A DNA stretch of 64,000 nt from Phytohabitans flavus (GTDB lineage: Bacteria; Actinomycetota; Actinomycetes; Mycobacteriales; Micromonosporaceae), in assembly GCF_011764545.1 (NCBI RefSeq), contig NZ_AP022870.1, positions 496,001-560,000 on the forward strand, given 5' to 3'. Shown piece by piece: positions 26,401-33,406 of the stretch (positions within the stretch are counted from its first letter, which is position 1; each line of letters opens with the position of its first letter). The position numbers and the translations under genes were made by a program. The notes below the pieces were generated by a model that was not told where the DNA came from, did no database searches, and saw nothing but the letters and a program-made list of their open reading frames with translations.

Positions 26401-29255
26401 AGGTGATGAACCAGGCCGCCCAGCACCTCGGCCTGTCACCGGCCCAGGCACCGACCAACTTCGCCACCGCGACGGTGGGGGAGCTGGCCAAGGCCCTCGC
26501 CGAGCTGGCCGAGACCGCCCAGGAGGCGGACGCGGCCGGGCCGAAGCTCGTCGCGGGCGCCGCCGTGTGGGCCCGGCCGTTCACGGTCGACCTCGACGAG
26601 GTACCGCTGCCGGCCCGCGCCGCGACCGAGCACAACGGCCCGTGGCGGGTGTACGCGGCCGGGGACAGCCAGCTCGCCGAGTCCCTGCGCGGGGTGCTCG
26701 AGCACGGCAAGGTCGGCGGCGGCGTGCTCGTCTGCCTGCCCGAGGACTGCACCGAGCAGCACCTGGAGGTGGCGCTGTGGGGTGCCAAGGCGGTCGCGAC
26801 CGGCGCCGCCGCCAACCGGTTCGTGCTCGTGCAGCACGGCCGAGGCGCGGCTGGCCTGGCCAAGACGCTCCGGCTGGAGGCGCCGCACGTGCGCACCACG
26901 ATCGTGCACCTGCCGCCGACGCCCGACGCGCCCGACCGGGTGCTCGCGGAGGTGGCCGCGACCGCGACCTTCAGCGAGGTGTACTACGACGCGGCCGGCG
27001 TGCGGCGGGTGCCGACGCTGCGCCCGATGCCGGTCCGGCCGGCCCGCACGCAGCAGCCGCTGGACGACACCGACGTGCTGCTCGTGACCGGCGGCGGCAA
27101 GGGCATCACCGCCGAGTGCGCGCTCGCGGTGGCCGCCGACACCGGCGCCGCCCTGGCGGTGCTGGGCCGCTCCGACCCGGACGCGGACCCGGAGCTCGCG
27201 GACAACCTGCGCCGCATGGCGGACGCCCGCGTGCGCGTGCACTACGCCCGGGCGGACGTCACCGACCCGGAGCAGGTGCGGCAGGCGGTCGCGAGCGTGA
27301 CGGCCGAGCTGGGCCCGGTCACCGCTGTGCTGCACGGCGCGGGTCGCAACGAGCCGGCCGCGCTGACCAGCCTCGACCAGGCCGCGTTCCGCCGTACCTT
27401 CGCCCCGAAGATCGACGGGCTGCGCGCGGTGCTGGACGCGGTCGACGGCGACCGGCTGCGGCTGCTCGTCACGTTCGGCAGCATCATTGGCCGGGCGGGG
27501 CTGCGTGGCGAGGCGCACTACGCCACCGCCAACGACTGGCTGGCCGACCTCACCACCGAGTACGCGCGGGAGCACCCGCATTGCCGCGCCCTCTGCCTGG
27601 AGTGGTCGGTCTGGTCCGGCGTGGGCATGGGCGAGCGGCTATCGGTCGTCGAGGGCCTCTACCGCGAGGGCATCACGCCGATCTCGCCCGACCAGGGCGT
27701 GGAGATCATGCGGCGGCTGCTCGACGACCCCGACGCGCCCGGCGTGGTCGTGGTCAGCGGGCGGACCGAGGGCATCGACACGGTACGCCGCGAGCTGCCC
27801 GGCCTGCCGCTGCTGCGCTTCGTCGAGAAGCCCCTGGTCCGGTACCACGGGGTCGAGCTGGTCACCGAGGTGGAGCTGAACGCGGGCACCGACCTGTACC
27901 TGGCCGACCACCGCCTCGACGGCAACCTGCTCTTCCCGGCGGTGTTCGGCATGGAGGCGATGGCCCAGGTGGCCACCGCGGCAACCGGCCGGGGCACCGT
28001 ACCCGTGCTCGAGCGGGTCGAGTTCGAACGGCCGATCGTCGTGCCGCCGGAGGGGAGCACCACCATCCGGATCGCGGCGGTCGTCACCGACGACGACACC
28101 GTGGATGTCGCGATCCGCAGCTCGGAGACCAGGTTCGCGGCCGACCACTTCCACGCCCGGCTGCGCTTCATCGGCGCGGGCGTGCCGGACGGGGCGCCGT
28201 ACCAGGTCGCCGAAGGGCTGCCGGCGGTGCCGCTGGACCCCGCCCGCGACCTGTACGGGGACACGCTGTTCCAAGGTGGACGGTTCCACCGGCTGGTCCG
28301 CTACCACCGGGCGGCCGCCCGGCACGTCGACGTCGACGTGGCCGCGGTCGAGGCGGGAAACTGGTTCGCCAGCTTCCTCCCCGGCGAGCTGCTGCTCGGC
28401 GACCCGGGCATGCGGGACGCGCTGATGCACGGCAACCAGGTCTGCGTACCGCACGCCACGCTGCTGCCGGCCGGCATCGAGCGGGTGCACCCCGGGGGCG
28501 ACAAGCTCGCCGCCGCCGGCGAGCTGCGCTTCTGCGCCACCGAGCGCAGCCGCGACGGGGACACGTACGTCTACGACATCGCCGTACGCACCAGGGACGG
28601 CGAGGTCGTCGAGCGGTGGGACGGGCTGCGCCTCCAGGCCGTACGCAAGAAGGACGGCCGGGGTCCGTGGGTCGCCCCGCTGCTCGGGCCGTACCTGGAA
28701 AGGGCGCTGGAGGACCTGCTCGGCGCGCGGATGGCGGTGGCGGTCGAGCCGTACCCCGGTGGCCGGGAGGCGCAACACCGCGACCAGACGGCGCTGACGG
28801 CAGGCCGCGCACTCGGCGGCCCGACCTCGGTCGGGTACCGGCCGGACGGGCGCCCCGAGATCGACGGCGACCGGGCCATCTCGGCCTCGCACGGCGGCGG
28901 CGTCACGCTCGTCGTGGCGGCCCCCGGCACGGTCGGCTGCGACGTGGAACCGGTCGCCGAGCGGGACCCGGCGGCGTGGCGCGCGCTGCTCGGCGGGCAC
29001 GCCGGCCTGGCCGAGCTGGTCCGCGCCGAGCTGGGCGAGTCGGCGGACGCGGCGGCAACTCGGGTGTGGGCGGCCATGGAGTGCCTACAGAAGGCGGGCC
29101 TCCCGGCACACGCGCCGCTCACCGTGACCCCACGGCGGCAGGACGCCTGGCTGGTGCTCGCCTCCGGCACGCTCCGGATCGCCACGCTGGTCACGAGCCT
29201 GCGGGACGCCGCCGAACCGGTCGCGATCGCGATCCTCACCGAGGGATGGAAGTAG
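23487..29255 (+). CDS. pksE: Iterative enediyne polyketide synthase PKSE
   Basis: 1922 aa from ATG 23487. Builds the linear polyene precursor of the enediyne core from malonyl-CoA. Domains in order: KS with Cys211 (DGACSSS), His344 (HGTGT) and His384 (GHTKAAAG); AT with Ser655 (GHSLGE); central ACP with pantetheine Ser about 967 (LHLSSITVGQ); KR with TGGGKGI near 1200 and Tyr1345; DH with His1475 (ADHRLDGN); and a C-terminal integrated phosphopantetheinyl transferase (VGCDVEPV near 1816, WAAMECLQKAG). This order and the self-activating PPTase are diagnostic for enediyne synthases. The frame is intact. Confidence 0.98.
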   Translation: MTRIAIVGMACRYPDATSPRELWENALAGRRAFRRLPDVRMRLEDYWDPDPATPDRFYARNAAVIEGYEFDRIAYKVAGSTYRSTDLTHWLALDTAALALADAGFPMAEGLPRERTAVVVGNTLTGEFSRANQLRLRWPYVRRMVAAALKEQEWDDDQLTSFLDGFESTFKSPFPAVDEDTLAGGLSNTIAGRICNHFDLKGGGFTVDGACSSSLLSVATASKNLIDGEVDVAVAGGVDLSIDPFEIIGFAKTGALAKGDMKVYDRGSNGFWPGEGCGMVVLMREQEAVAAGHRVYATIAGWGISSDGKGGITRPEVSGYQLALRRAYERAGFGIGTVSLFEGHGTGTAVGDATELQALSLARRGADPDAAPAAISSVKAMIGHTKAAAGVAGLIKAAMAVHQEVLPPAIGCVDPHPLLTEDSAALRVLRKAEAWPSGMPVRAGITAMGFGGINTHVVLDKSDLPRRTSFDTRTRALASSAQDVELLVVDGATPQELRERLGRLVDFVPALAFAQLADLAATLHRELRDLPYRAAVVVSSPDDAEARLRRVCDALDAGETTLFAADGRSFLGHASGPGRIGYLFPGQGSGRGTSGGALRRRFPEVDEVYAGAALPTGGDMVATAVAQPRIVTGSLAGLRALSTLGLEATVAVGHSLGEISALQWAGAMDEETLLRVAAVRGRTMTEHSASGTMAGIGASPETVSALIAGLPVVIAGYNGPTQTVIAGTVEAIEAAAGKAAEAGLQCTRLSVSHAFHSPLVAPAAAAFGDRLAAERFGRVGRRIVSTVTGEALAPETDVPALLHRQITDPVLFAQAVALAAKDIDLLVEVGPGRVLSGLASGTTDVPAVALDTDDESLAGLLRVVAAAYVVGAAGVHATLFHGRLTRPLQVGAEFKFFASPCEAAPVVDVRGGVGQAAVAATSAPALPADPTESSVDVLRRLAAERAELPMDMVREDSRLLDDLHLSSITVGQVMNQAAQHLGLSPAQAPTNFATATVGELAKALAELAETAQEADAAGPKLVAGAAVWARPFTVDLDEVPLPARAATEHNGPWRVYAAGDSQLAESLRGVLEHGKVGGGVLVCLPEDCTEQHLEVALWGAKAVATGAAANRFVLVQHGRGAAGLAKTLRLEAPHVRTTIVHLPPTPDAPDRVLAEVAATATFSEVYYDAAGVRRVPTLRPMPVRPARTQQPLDDTDVLLVTGGGKGITAECALAVAADTGAALAVLGRSDPDADPELADNLRRMADARVRVHYARADVTDPEQVRQAVASVTAELGPVTAVLHGAGRNEPAALTSLDQAAFRRTFAPKIDGLRAVLDAVDGDRLRLLVTFGSIIGRAGLRGEAHYATANDWLADLTTEYAREHPHCRALCLEWSVWSGVGMGERLSVVEGLYREGITPISPDQGVEIMRRLLDDPDAPGVVVVSGRTEGIDTVRRELPGLPLLRFVEKPLVRYHGVELVTEVELNAGTDLYLADHRLDGNLLFPAVFGMEAMAQVATAATGRGTVPVLERVEFERPIVVPPEGSTTIRIAAVVTDDDTVDVAIRSSETRFAADHFHARLRFIGAGVPDGAPYQVAEGLPAVPLDPARDLYGDTLFQGGRFHRLVRYHRAAARHVDVDVAAVEAGNWFASFLPGELLLGDPGMRDALMHGNQVCVPHATLLPAGIERVHPGGDKLAAAGELRFCATERSRDGDTYVYDIAVRTRDGEVVERWDGLRLQAVRKKDGRGPWVAPLLGPYLERALEDLLGARMAVAVEPYPGGREAQHRDQTALTAGRALGGPTSVGYRPDGRPEIDGDRAISASHGGGVTLVVAAPGTVGCDVEPVAERDPAAWRALLGGHAGLAELVRAELGESADAAATRVWAAMECLQKAGLPAHAPLTVTPRRQDAWLVLASGTLRIATLVTSLRDAAEPVAIAILTEGWK

Positions 29256-29258
29256 CAG

Positions 29259-29696
29259 ATGGACAAGTACTTCGAGTACCCGCACACGGTCGGCTTCGAG
29301 GAAACCAACATCGTCGGCAACGTCTACTACGTCAACTACCTGCGGTGGCAGGGGCGTTGCCGGGAGATGTTCCTCAAGGAGCGGGCGCCGGCGGTCCTCG
29401 CCGACCTCCAGGACGACCTCAAGCTCTTCACGCTGAAGGTGGACTGCGAGTTCTACGCCGAGATCACCGCGTTCGACGAGCTCTCCATCCGGATGCGCCT
29501 GGTCGACCTGGCCCAGACCCAGGTCGAGTTCAGCTTCGACTACGTGCGGCTCGAGCCGGGCGGCGGGGAGACCCTCGTCGCCCGGGGCCGGCAGCGGGTG
29601 GCCTGCATGCGCGGGCCGAACACCGCCACCGTGCCGACCCGGGTGCCGGAGTCGCTGGCCCAGGCCCTCGAGCCGTACGCGCCTGCCCGGGTGTAG
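29259..29696 (+). CDS. Enediyne thioesterase TEBC/E10 (hotdog fold)
   Basis: 145 aa, three bases after pksE. Releases the polyene from PKSE by hydrolysis, sometimes with decarboxylation. It is a single hotdog domain of the 4-hydroxybenzoyl-CoA-thioesterase superfamily. The hallmark segment HTVGFEETNIVGNVYYVNYLRWQG (split here as VGFEETNIVGN and YYVNYLRWQG) aligns with CalE7, DynE7 and SgcE10. These enzymes lack the usual acidic catalytic residue, and none replaces it here. It is a member of the invariant five-gene cassette. Confidence 0.96.
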   Translation: MDKYFEYPHTVGFEETNIVGNVYYVNYLRWQGRCREMFLKERAPAVLADLQDDLKLFTLKVDCEFYAEITAFDELSIRMRLVDLAQTQVEFSFDYVRLEPGGGETLVARGRQRVACMRGPNTATVPTRVPESLAQALEPYAPARV

Positions 29697-29698
29697 CC

Positions 29699-30244
29699 AT
29701 GGGAGAGGTGAGCGTCAACGGATCCGGGCCGTCCGGCGAGGTCACCGACACGAAGGTGCTCCGGCGTGCGTTCGGCACCTTCGCGACCGGCGTCACGGTC
29801 GTCACCGTGGGCGGCAGCGTCGCGCACGGGATGACCGCCAACTCCTTCACGTCGGTGTCACTGGACCCGCCGCTGGCGTCGGTGTGCGTGGACCAGGACG
29901 CGATCATGCACACCAACCTGACGGCGGCGGGCAGCTTCGGCGTGTCCATCCTCGCCGCCGACCAGGAGGACGTGGCGCGGCACTTCGCCAACCGGTGGCG
30001 GCCGCTGGGGATGGCGCAGTTCGAGCAGGTGTCGTGGGAACCCGGCCGGCTCACCGGCGCGCCGCTGATCGCCGGTGCCGTCACGCACTTCGAGTGCGAG
30101 CTGTGGCGCTCGTACGGCGGCGGCGACCACACCATCTTCCTCGGCAAGGTGGTCTCCCTGTACCGGTGCTCCGACGACGACGTGCTGGTGTTCATCAACG
30201 GCCGGTTCCGCGCGGCCGCCGTGTCGAACGAGGTGTCCACATGA
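29699..30244 (+). CDS. Flavin reductase (SgcE6-like)
   Basis: 181 aa. An FMN-binding split-barrel flavin reductase domain: LRRAFGTFATGVTVVTVGG, GMTANSFTSVSLDPPLASVCVD, FGVSILAADQEDVARHFA and FLGKVVSLY. Supplies reduced flavin to a two-component oxygenase. C-1027 uses SgcE6 with the oxygenase SgcC; here the 3104 oxygenase is the obvious candidate partner although it is 25 kb away. It starts two bases after the thioesterase stop and overlaps the P450 start by ATGA. Confidence 0.93.
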   Translation: MGEVSVNGSGPSGEVTDTKVLRRAFGTFATGVTVVTVGGSVAHGMTANSFTSVSLDPPLASVCVDQDAIMHTNLTAAGSFGVSILAADQEDVARHFANRWRPLGMAQFEQVSWEPGRLTGAPLIAGAVTHFECELWRSYGGGDHTIFLGKVVSLYRCSDDDVLVFINGRFRAAAVSNEVST

Positions 30245-31587
30245 CGCTCGCCCCTGCTCGACGCGTGCCGCCCGGACCCCCGGCCCGGATGGCGCCCGCG
30301 CTGCTGTGGAAGCTGGTCCGGGACCGGCTCGGGCTGATGTCGTCGGCCGCCGCCTACGGCGACGCGGTGCGGATCGCCATCGGTCCCAAGGTTCTCTACT
30401 TCTTCAACCACCCCGACCACGCCAAGTACGTCCTGGCGGACAACCCGACCAACTACCACAAGGGCGTGGGGCTGGCGCAGGCCAAGCGGGCGCTCGGCGA
30501 CGGGCTGCTCACCAGCGAGGGCGAGCTGTGGCGCAAGCAGCGCAAGGTGATCCAGCCGGTGTTCCAGGCCAAGCGGATCGCGCAGCAGGCCAACGTCGTC
30601 GCGGAGGAGGCGGCCGGGCTTGTCGCCCGGCTGCGCGCGCACGCCGGGGGTGAGCCCATCGACGTGGTACCCGAGATGACCGGGCTCACCCTCGGCGTGC
30701 TCGGCCGCACGCTGCTCGACAGCGACCTGGGCGGCTTCAGCACGGTCGGGCAGTCGTTCGAGGCGATGCAGGACCAGGCCATGTTCGAGATGGTCTCGAT
30801 GAGCATGGTGCCGATGTGGGTGCCGCTGCCCCACCAGCTGCGCTTCCGCCGCGCTCGCAAGGACCTCCAGCGGATCGTCGACGACCTGGTCCGGCGGCGC
30901 GGCGAGCGCCCGCCGGGGGACGACGCGCTGTCCCGGCTGATCGAGTCGACGACCCGCGAGGCGGACCCGCTGGTCGGGCGGCAGCGGATGCGCGACGAGA
31001 TGGTCACGCTGCTGCTGGCCGGTCACGAGACCACGGCGAGCACGCTGAGCTGGACCTTCTACCTGGCCGACCAGCACCCGGAGGTGTGGGAGCGGCTGCG
31101 GGCCGAGGCGGTCGAGGTGCTCGGTGACCGGCTGCCGACCTTCGAGGACCTGCACCGGTTGCGCTACACCACGATGGTCATCGACGAGGTCATCCGGCTG
31201 TTCCCGCCGGTGTGGATGCTCTCCCGGCTGGCCCAGGAGGCCGACGTCGTGGGCGGGTACGACGTACCGGCCGGCTCCGACGTGCTCATCTGCCCGTACA
31301 CGCTGCACCGGCATCCGGCCTTCTGGGACCAGCCGGAACGCTTCGACCCCGAGCGGTTCGAGCCCGGGCGGGCCGTGGACCGGCCGCGGTACGCGTACAT
31401 CCCGTTCGGTGCCGGTCCGCGGTTCTGCGTCGGCAACAACCTCGGGATGATGGAGGCCGCGTTCGTCGTGGCGATGGTCGCCCGCGAGCTGCGTCTCACC
31501 AAGGTGCCCGGCTACCGCGTCGTCGCCGAGCCGATGCTCTCCCTGCGAGCCCGCGGTGGCCTACCGATGACAGTGCGCACGGCCTGA
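30241..31587 (+). CDS. Cytochrome P450
   Basis: 448 aa. I-helix AGHETTAS (about 260-267), ExxR motif EVIR (316-319), PERF-type FDPERFEPGR and the haem loop FGAGPRFCVG with the Cys ligand at residue 396. The N-terminus (VPPGPPARMAPALLWKLVRD) has no membrane anchor. The sequence resembles class I bacterial P450s of the CYP102/CYP110 broad type. Last gene of the core run and translationally coupled to the flavin reductase. A P450 (E7) occurs at this place in several enediyne clusters; its step is not certain. Confidence 0.95.
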   Translation: MTLAPARRVPPGPPARMAPALLWKLVRDRLGLMSSAAAYGDAVRIAIGPKVLYFFNHPDHAKYVLADNPTNYHKGVGLAQAKRALGDGLLTSEGELWRKQRKVIQPVFQAKRIAQQANVVAEEAAGLVARLRAHAGGEPIDVVPEMTGLTLGVLGRTLLDSDLGGFSTVGQSFEAMQDQAMFEMVSMSMVPMWVPLPHQLRFRRARKDLQRIVDDLVRRRGERPPGDDALSRLIESTTREADPLVGRQRMRDEMVTLLLAGHETTASTLSWTFYLADQHPEVWERLRAEAVEVLGDRLPTFEDLHRLRYTTMVIDEVIRLFPPVWMLSRLAQEADVVGGYDVPAGSDVLICPYTLHRHPAFWDQPERFDPERFEPGRAVDRPRYAYIPFGAGPRFCVGNNLGMMEAAFVVAMVARELRLTKVPGYRVVAEPMLSLRARGGLPMTVRTA

Positions 31588-31603
31588 AGGAGCGTCGACG
31601 GAC

Positions 31604-31635
31604 GGTACGGCGCTGGCTTCAACCGGCGCCGTACC
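31604..31635 (+). terminator. Hairpin after the P450 gene
   Basis: A perfect 10-bp inverted repeat (31604-31613, 31626-31635), 16 bases past the P450 stop codon. No T-run follows, so termination is plausible but not certain. It marks the right end of the enediyne core transcript. Confidence 0.55.
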
Positions 31636-32043
31636 AACGACTTCGGGAAGTCGGCCACATCGCTCCGTCCACAATGGCGGCCGTGGGACTCGTTGCCCTG
31701 ACAAAGATTCGAGCTACCGCGATGTCCGCGGTGGTCCGGACCCAATGTCACTCAGCTTAAGTCGATCGTGAAGCCAGTCCCATCCTGGGCCGCCTTGACC
31801 CGCCCCAAGGACCCGGCCGTACCCGGCACTCCGCGCGGCCTCGGAGAATGCCCAGGTCATCGCCTTGATCACTCTAGGCTGGTGGCATTGGGTCAAGACC
31901 GCCGCCCGCGGCCCCGCCCTCCGCGGTTCCACAACCCGAGACTCCTCGGCTGGCATCGCCGGCGTGAGGCCGCGACCCATCCGGGCACCGATCAGAGCCG
32001 GTCGAATCGTGAACGCTCGTCCGGCGCCGCACCCGGACGCTAT

Positions 32044-32102
32044 CCAGCAGATCGTGGTATTCAGCTGTGGTTATAGCGACAGCTAAATACCACGATCGCT
32101 GG
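32044..32102. repeat. Palindrome 1, about 24-bp stem
   Basis: Arms 32044-32068 and 32079-32102 pair almost fully, with one extra base and one mismatch, around a ten-base loop. The arms are AT-richer than their surroundings. There is no T-run, so it is not a standard terminator. Confidence 0.85.
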
Positions 32103-32175
32103 CGTGCTCGGACTGGCATGCGGACAAACCAGCTAAAGCACCCAACCCGAGGTGCCGCTGTGGCCAAGCCCGCGA

Positions 32176-32223
32176 GATCTAGTCGACTTCCTGTCGTCCT
32201 GACGGCAGAAAGTCGACTAGATC
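32176..32223. repeat. Palindrome 2, 23-bp stem
   Basis: Arms 32176-32198 and 32201-32223 pair at 21 of 23 positions around a two-base loop. The arms begin with GATCTAGTCGACTT. Confidence 0.9.
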
Positions 32224-32255
32224 CAGAGTTTCCGTCGGGAGGGCGCGGACTCGGC

Positions 32256-32323
32256 GCCGGCACGGCCGGCGGCGAGGCTGGGGTCCACGACCGGCCCTGG
32301 GCCGGCACGGCCGGCGGCGAGGC
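32256..32323. repeat. 23-bp direct repeat, two copies
   Basis: Identical 23-bp units at 32256-32278 and 32301-32323 (period 45), each starting GCCGGCACGGCC. Only two copies exist, so this is not a CRISPR array. Confidence 0.85.
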
Positions 32324-32482
32324 CGCGTCCCGTCTGGCGCGCGCGACGCGGAGCTGGCGCATCTTTGACCGCTTGTTTCCCTTGATCGCTGCGTGCTCCA
32401 ATCCCATCGCGCCGACGAGGGCGATGGCGGTGGGCAGCTGGCGCTGTCGGAGGGGCGGGCCTTGATCGGTTGGCGCTCTGGT

Positions 32483-32532
32483 CGTCCGTGGCGAAAAATT
32501 GACCCTCCAGGGGCAATTCCTCGCCACGGACG
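32483..32532. repeat. Palindrome 3, 19-bp stem
   Basis: Arms 32483-32501 and 32514-32532 pair at 17 of 19 positions around a 12-base loop. Inverted GATCAAG/CTTGATC words flank it at 32461 and 32558. Confidence 0.8.
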
Positions 32533-32770
32533 CAGCGCGACACGACGCTGCCTGCGTCGATCAAGGGAAATCCGCCGCATAGGTTGGTGTCTCGGGGACT
32601 TTCGCTGGCGCGCTCCGACCAATGGCGCCGATCAAGGGGAACCAAGCCCGAGACCTGGATCTATGAGCCTTCGGAGTCGGGGTCATTGAGTCTGTCCGCA
32701 GTCCCTTTGCGGATCTGCTTCGCGTCGGGATTTGAGCCGGCGCGATGTCCGCCGCCGTGTGGCGAGGGGT

Positions 32771-32822
32771 GGCTTTGTGAGGACTTGTGGTTGCCCTGGC
32801 AGCAACAAGTCTTCACAAAGCC
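32771..32822. repeat. Palindrome 4, about 21-bp stem
   Basis: Arms 32771-32794 and 32802-32822 pair with one mismatch and small bulges. Both ends carry GGCTTTGTGA or its complement. Confidence 0.85.
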
Positions 32823-32847
32823 TGACGAGCCACTTGCGCGGAGAGCT

Positions 32848-32918
32848 CTGGTGATCGTTCGCCCAGAATCTGCGGCCCCGTCGGCGTGTCGTGTAGGTAT
32901 CGGGCGAACGATCACCAG
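32848..32918. repeat. Palindrome 5, perfect 17-bp arms
   Basis: Arms 32848-32864 and 32902-32918 are perfectly complementary and enclose 37 bases. Confidence 0.9.
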
Positions 32919-32963
32919 GGAGATCACCAACGGCGCGCGGCGCCAGGCGCGCCCCCACCCGCA

Positions 32964-33118
32964 GTGCCGTCCCGTCGGCCCTCGACCCGCTTGCTCCTTG
33001 GAGCGGGCCAACGCCCGGGGCGCCACCACCCACGGACATCAACAGGTAGCACTGACGCTGGCGCCCCGGGCGTTGGTCTGCTCTGCTCTTGACGGGTCGA
33101 GGGACGCCGGGACGGCAC
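32964..33118. repeat. Nested palindromes 6 and 7
   Basis: Outer arms 32964-32989 and 33093-33118 pair at 23 of 26 positions. Inside them, arms 33008-33025 and 33059-33076 are perfectly complementary over 18 bp and enclose 33 bases. The nesting suggests one palindromic element lying within another. Confidence 0.88.
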
Positions 33119-33139
33119 TTCCCCCATCCCGGGCGCCGG

Positions 33140-33207
33140 AGATCGCCGCCGGAGGCAAAGAAGGGGTAGGGCTTGCTCGGCTAGATCCAGCGTTCTTGCG
33201 GCGATCT
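33140..33207. repeat. Short inverted repeat 8
   Basis: Arms 33140-33149 and 33198-33207 (AGATCGCCGC and its complement) are perfect over 10 bp, with partial extension inward. Confidence 0.6.
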
Positions 33208-33366
33208 GCTCGCGCTGCCGCCCGCGGGCCGGGGGTTGGGTTGTGAATCGCGGAGGGTGAGGCCGCGGGAGCAGCGGTCTGGACCACGGCGGACATCGCG
33301 GTAGCTCAAATGTCCATGATGGAGGACGGGTAAGAGATCCTCGACGGCCGGTCCACACAGGACGAT

Positions 33367-33393
33367 GGGGTGGCCGGCGGTGCCGGCCACCCC
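33367..33393 (-). terminator. Hairpin after the SBP56-like gene
   Basis: A perfect 12-bp stem (33367-33378, 33382-33393) with a three-base loop lies 13 bases past the stop codon of the leftward gene. No clear T-run follows. Confidence 0.6.
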
Positions 33394-33406
33394 TGATGGG
33401 TGTCGC

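Larger units (their letters stand above)
31636..33406. other. 1.8-kb gene-free spacer rich in palindromes
   Basis: Open frames here have no domain, ribosome-binding site or actinobacterial codon bias, so I call no gene. From about 32.0 kb on, at least seven long imperfect or perfect inverted repeats of unrelated sequence follow each other, with a 23-bp direct repeat; they are listed separately. Base composition is lower in GC around the hairpins than in flanking genes. The stretch separates the enediyne core from the leftward SBP56-like gene. Confidence 0.7.

Noticed and set aside
23349..26426. 1025-codon open frame on the minus strand
   Set aside because: It lies opposite the KS-AT part of pksE; composition is low in complexity and no motif is visible.
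26186..29698. Long plus-strand frame joined to the flavin reductase
   Set aside because: The first 1170 codons are an out-of-frame reading of pksE and the thioesterase; only the part from 29699 is a real protein.
32256..32323. Direct repeats resembling a CRISPR
   Set aside because: Only two 23-bp copies with a 22-base gap, no further units and no cas genes.
32044..33118. Palindromes as a linear-replicon telomere
   Set aside because: The region is flanked on both sides by long ordinary gene sets and no terminal-protein genes are near, so an internal repeat hub is more likely.
32044..33118. Palindromes as an integron attC array
   Set aside because: No integrase gene and no cassette ORFs between the palindromes; kept only as a possibility in the finding.
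32584..33246. 220-codon frame within the palindromic spacer
   Set aside because: No ribosome-binding site or domain, and its translation mirrors the palindromes.
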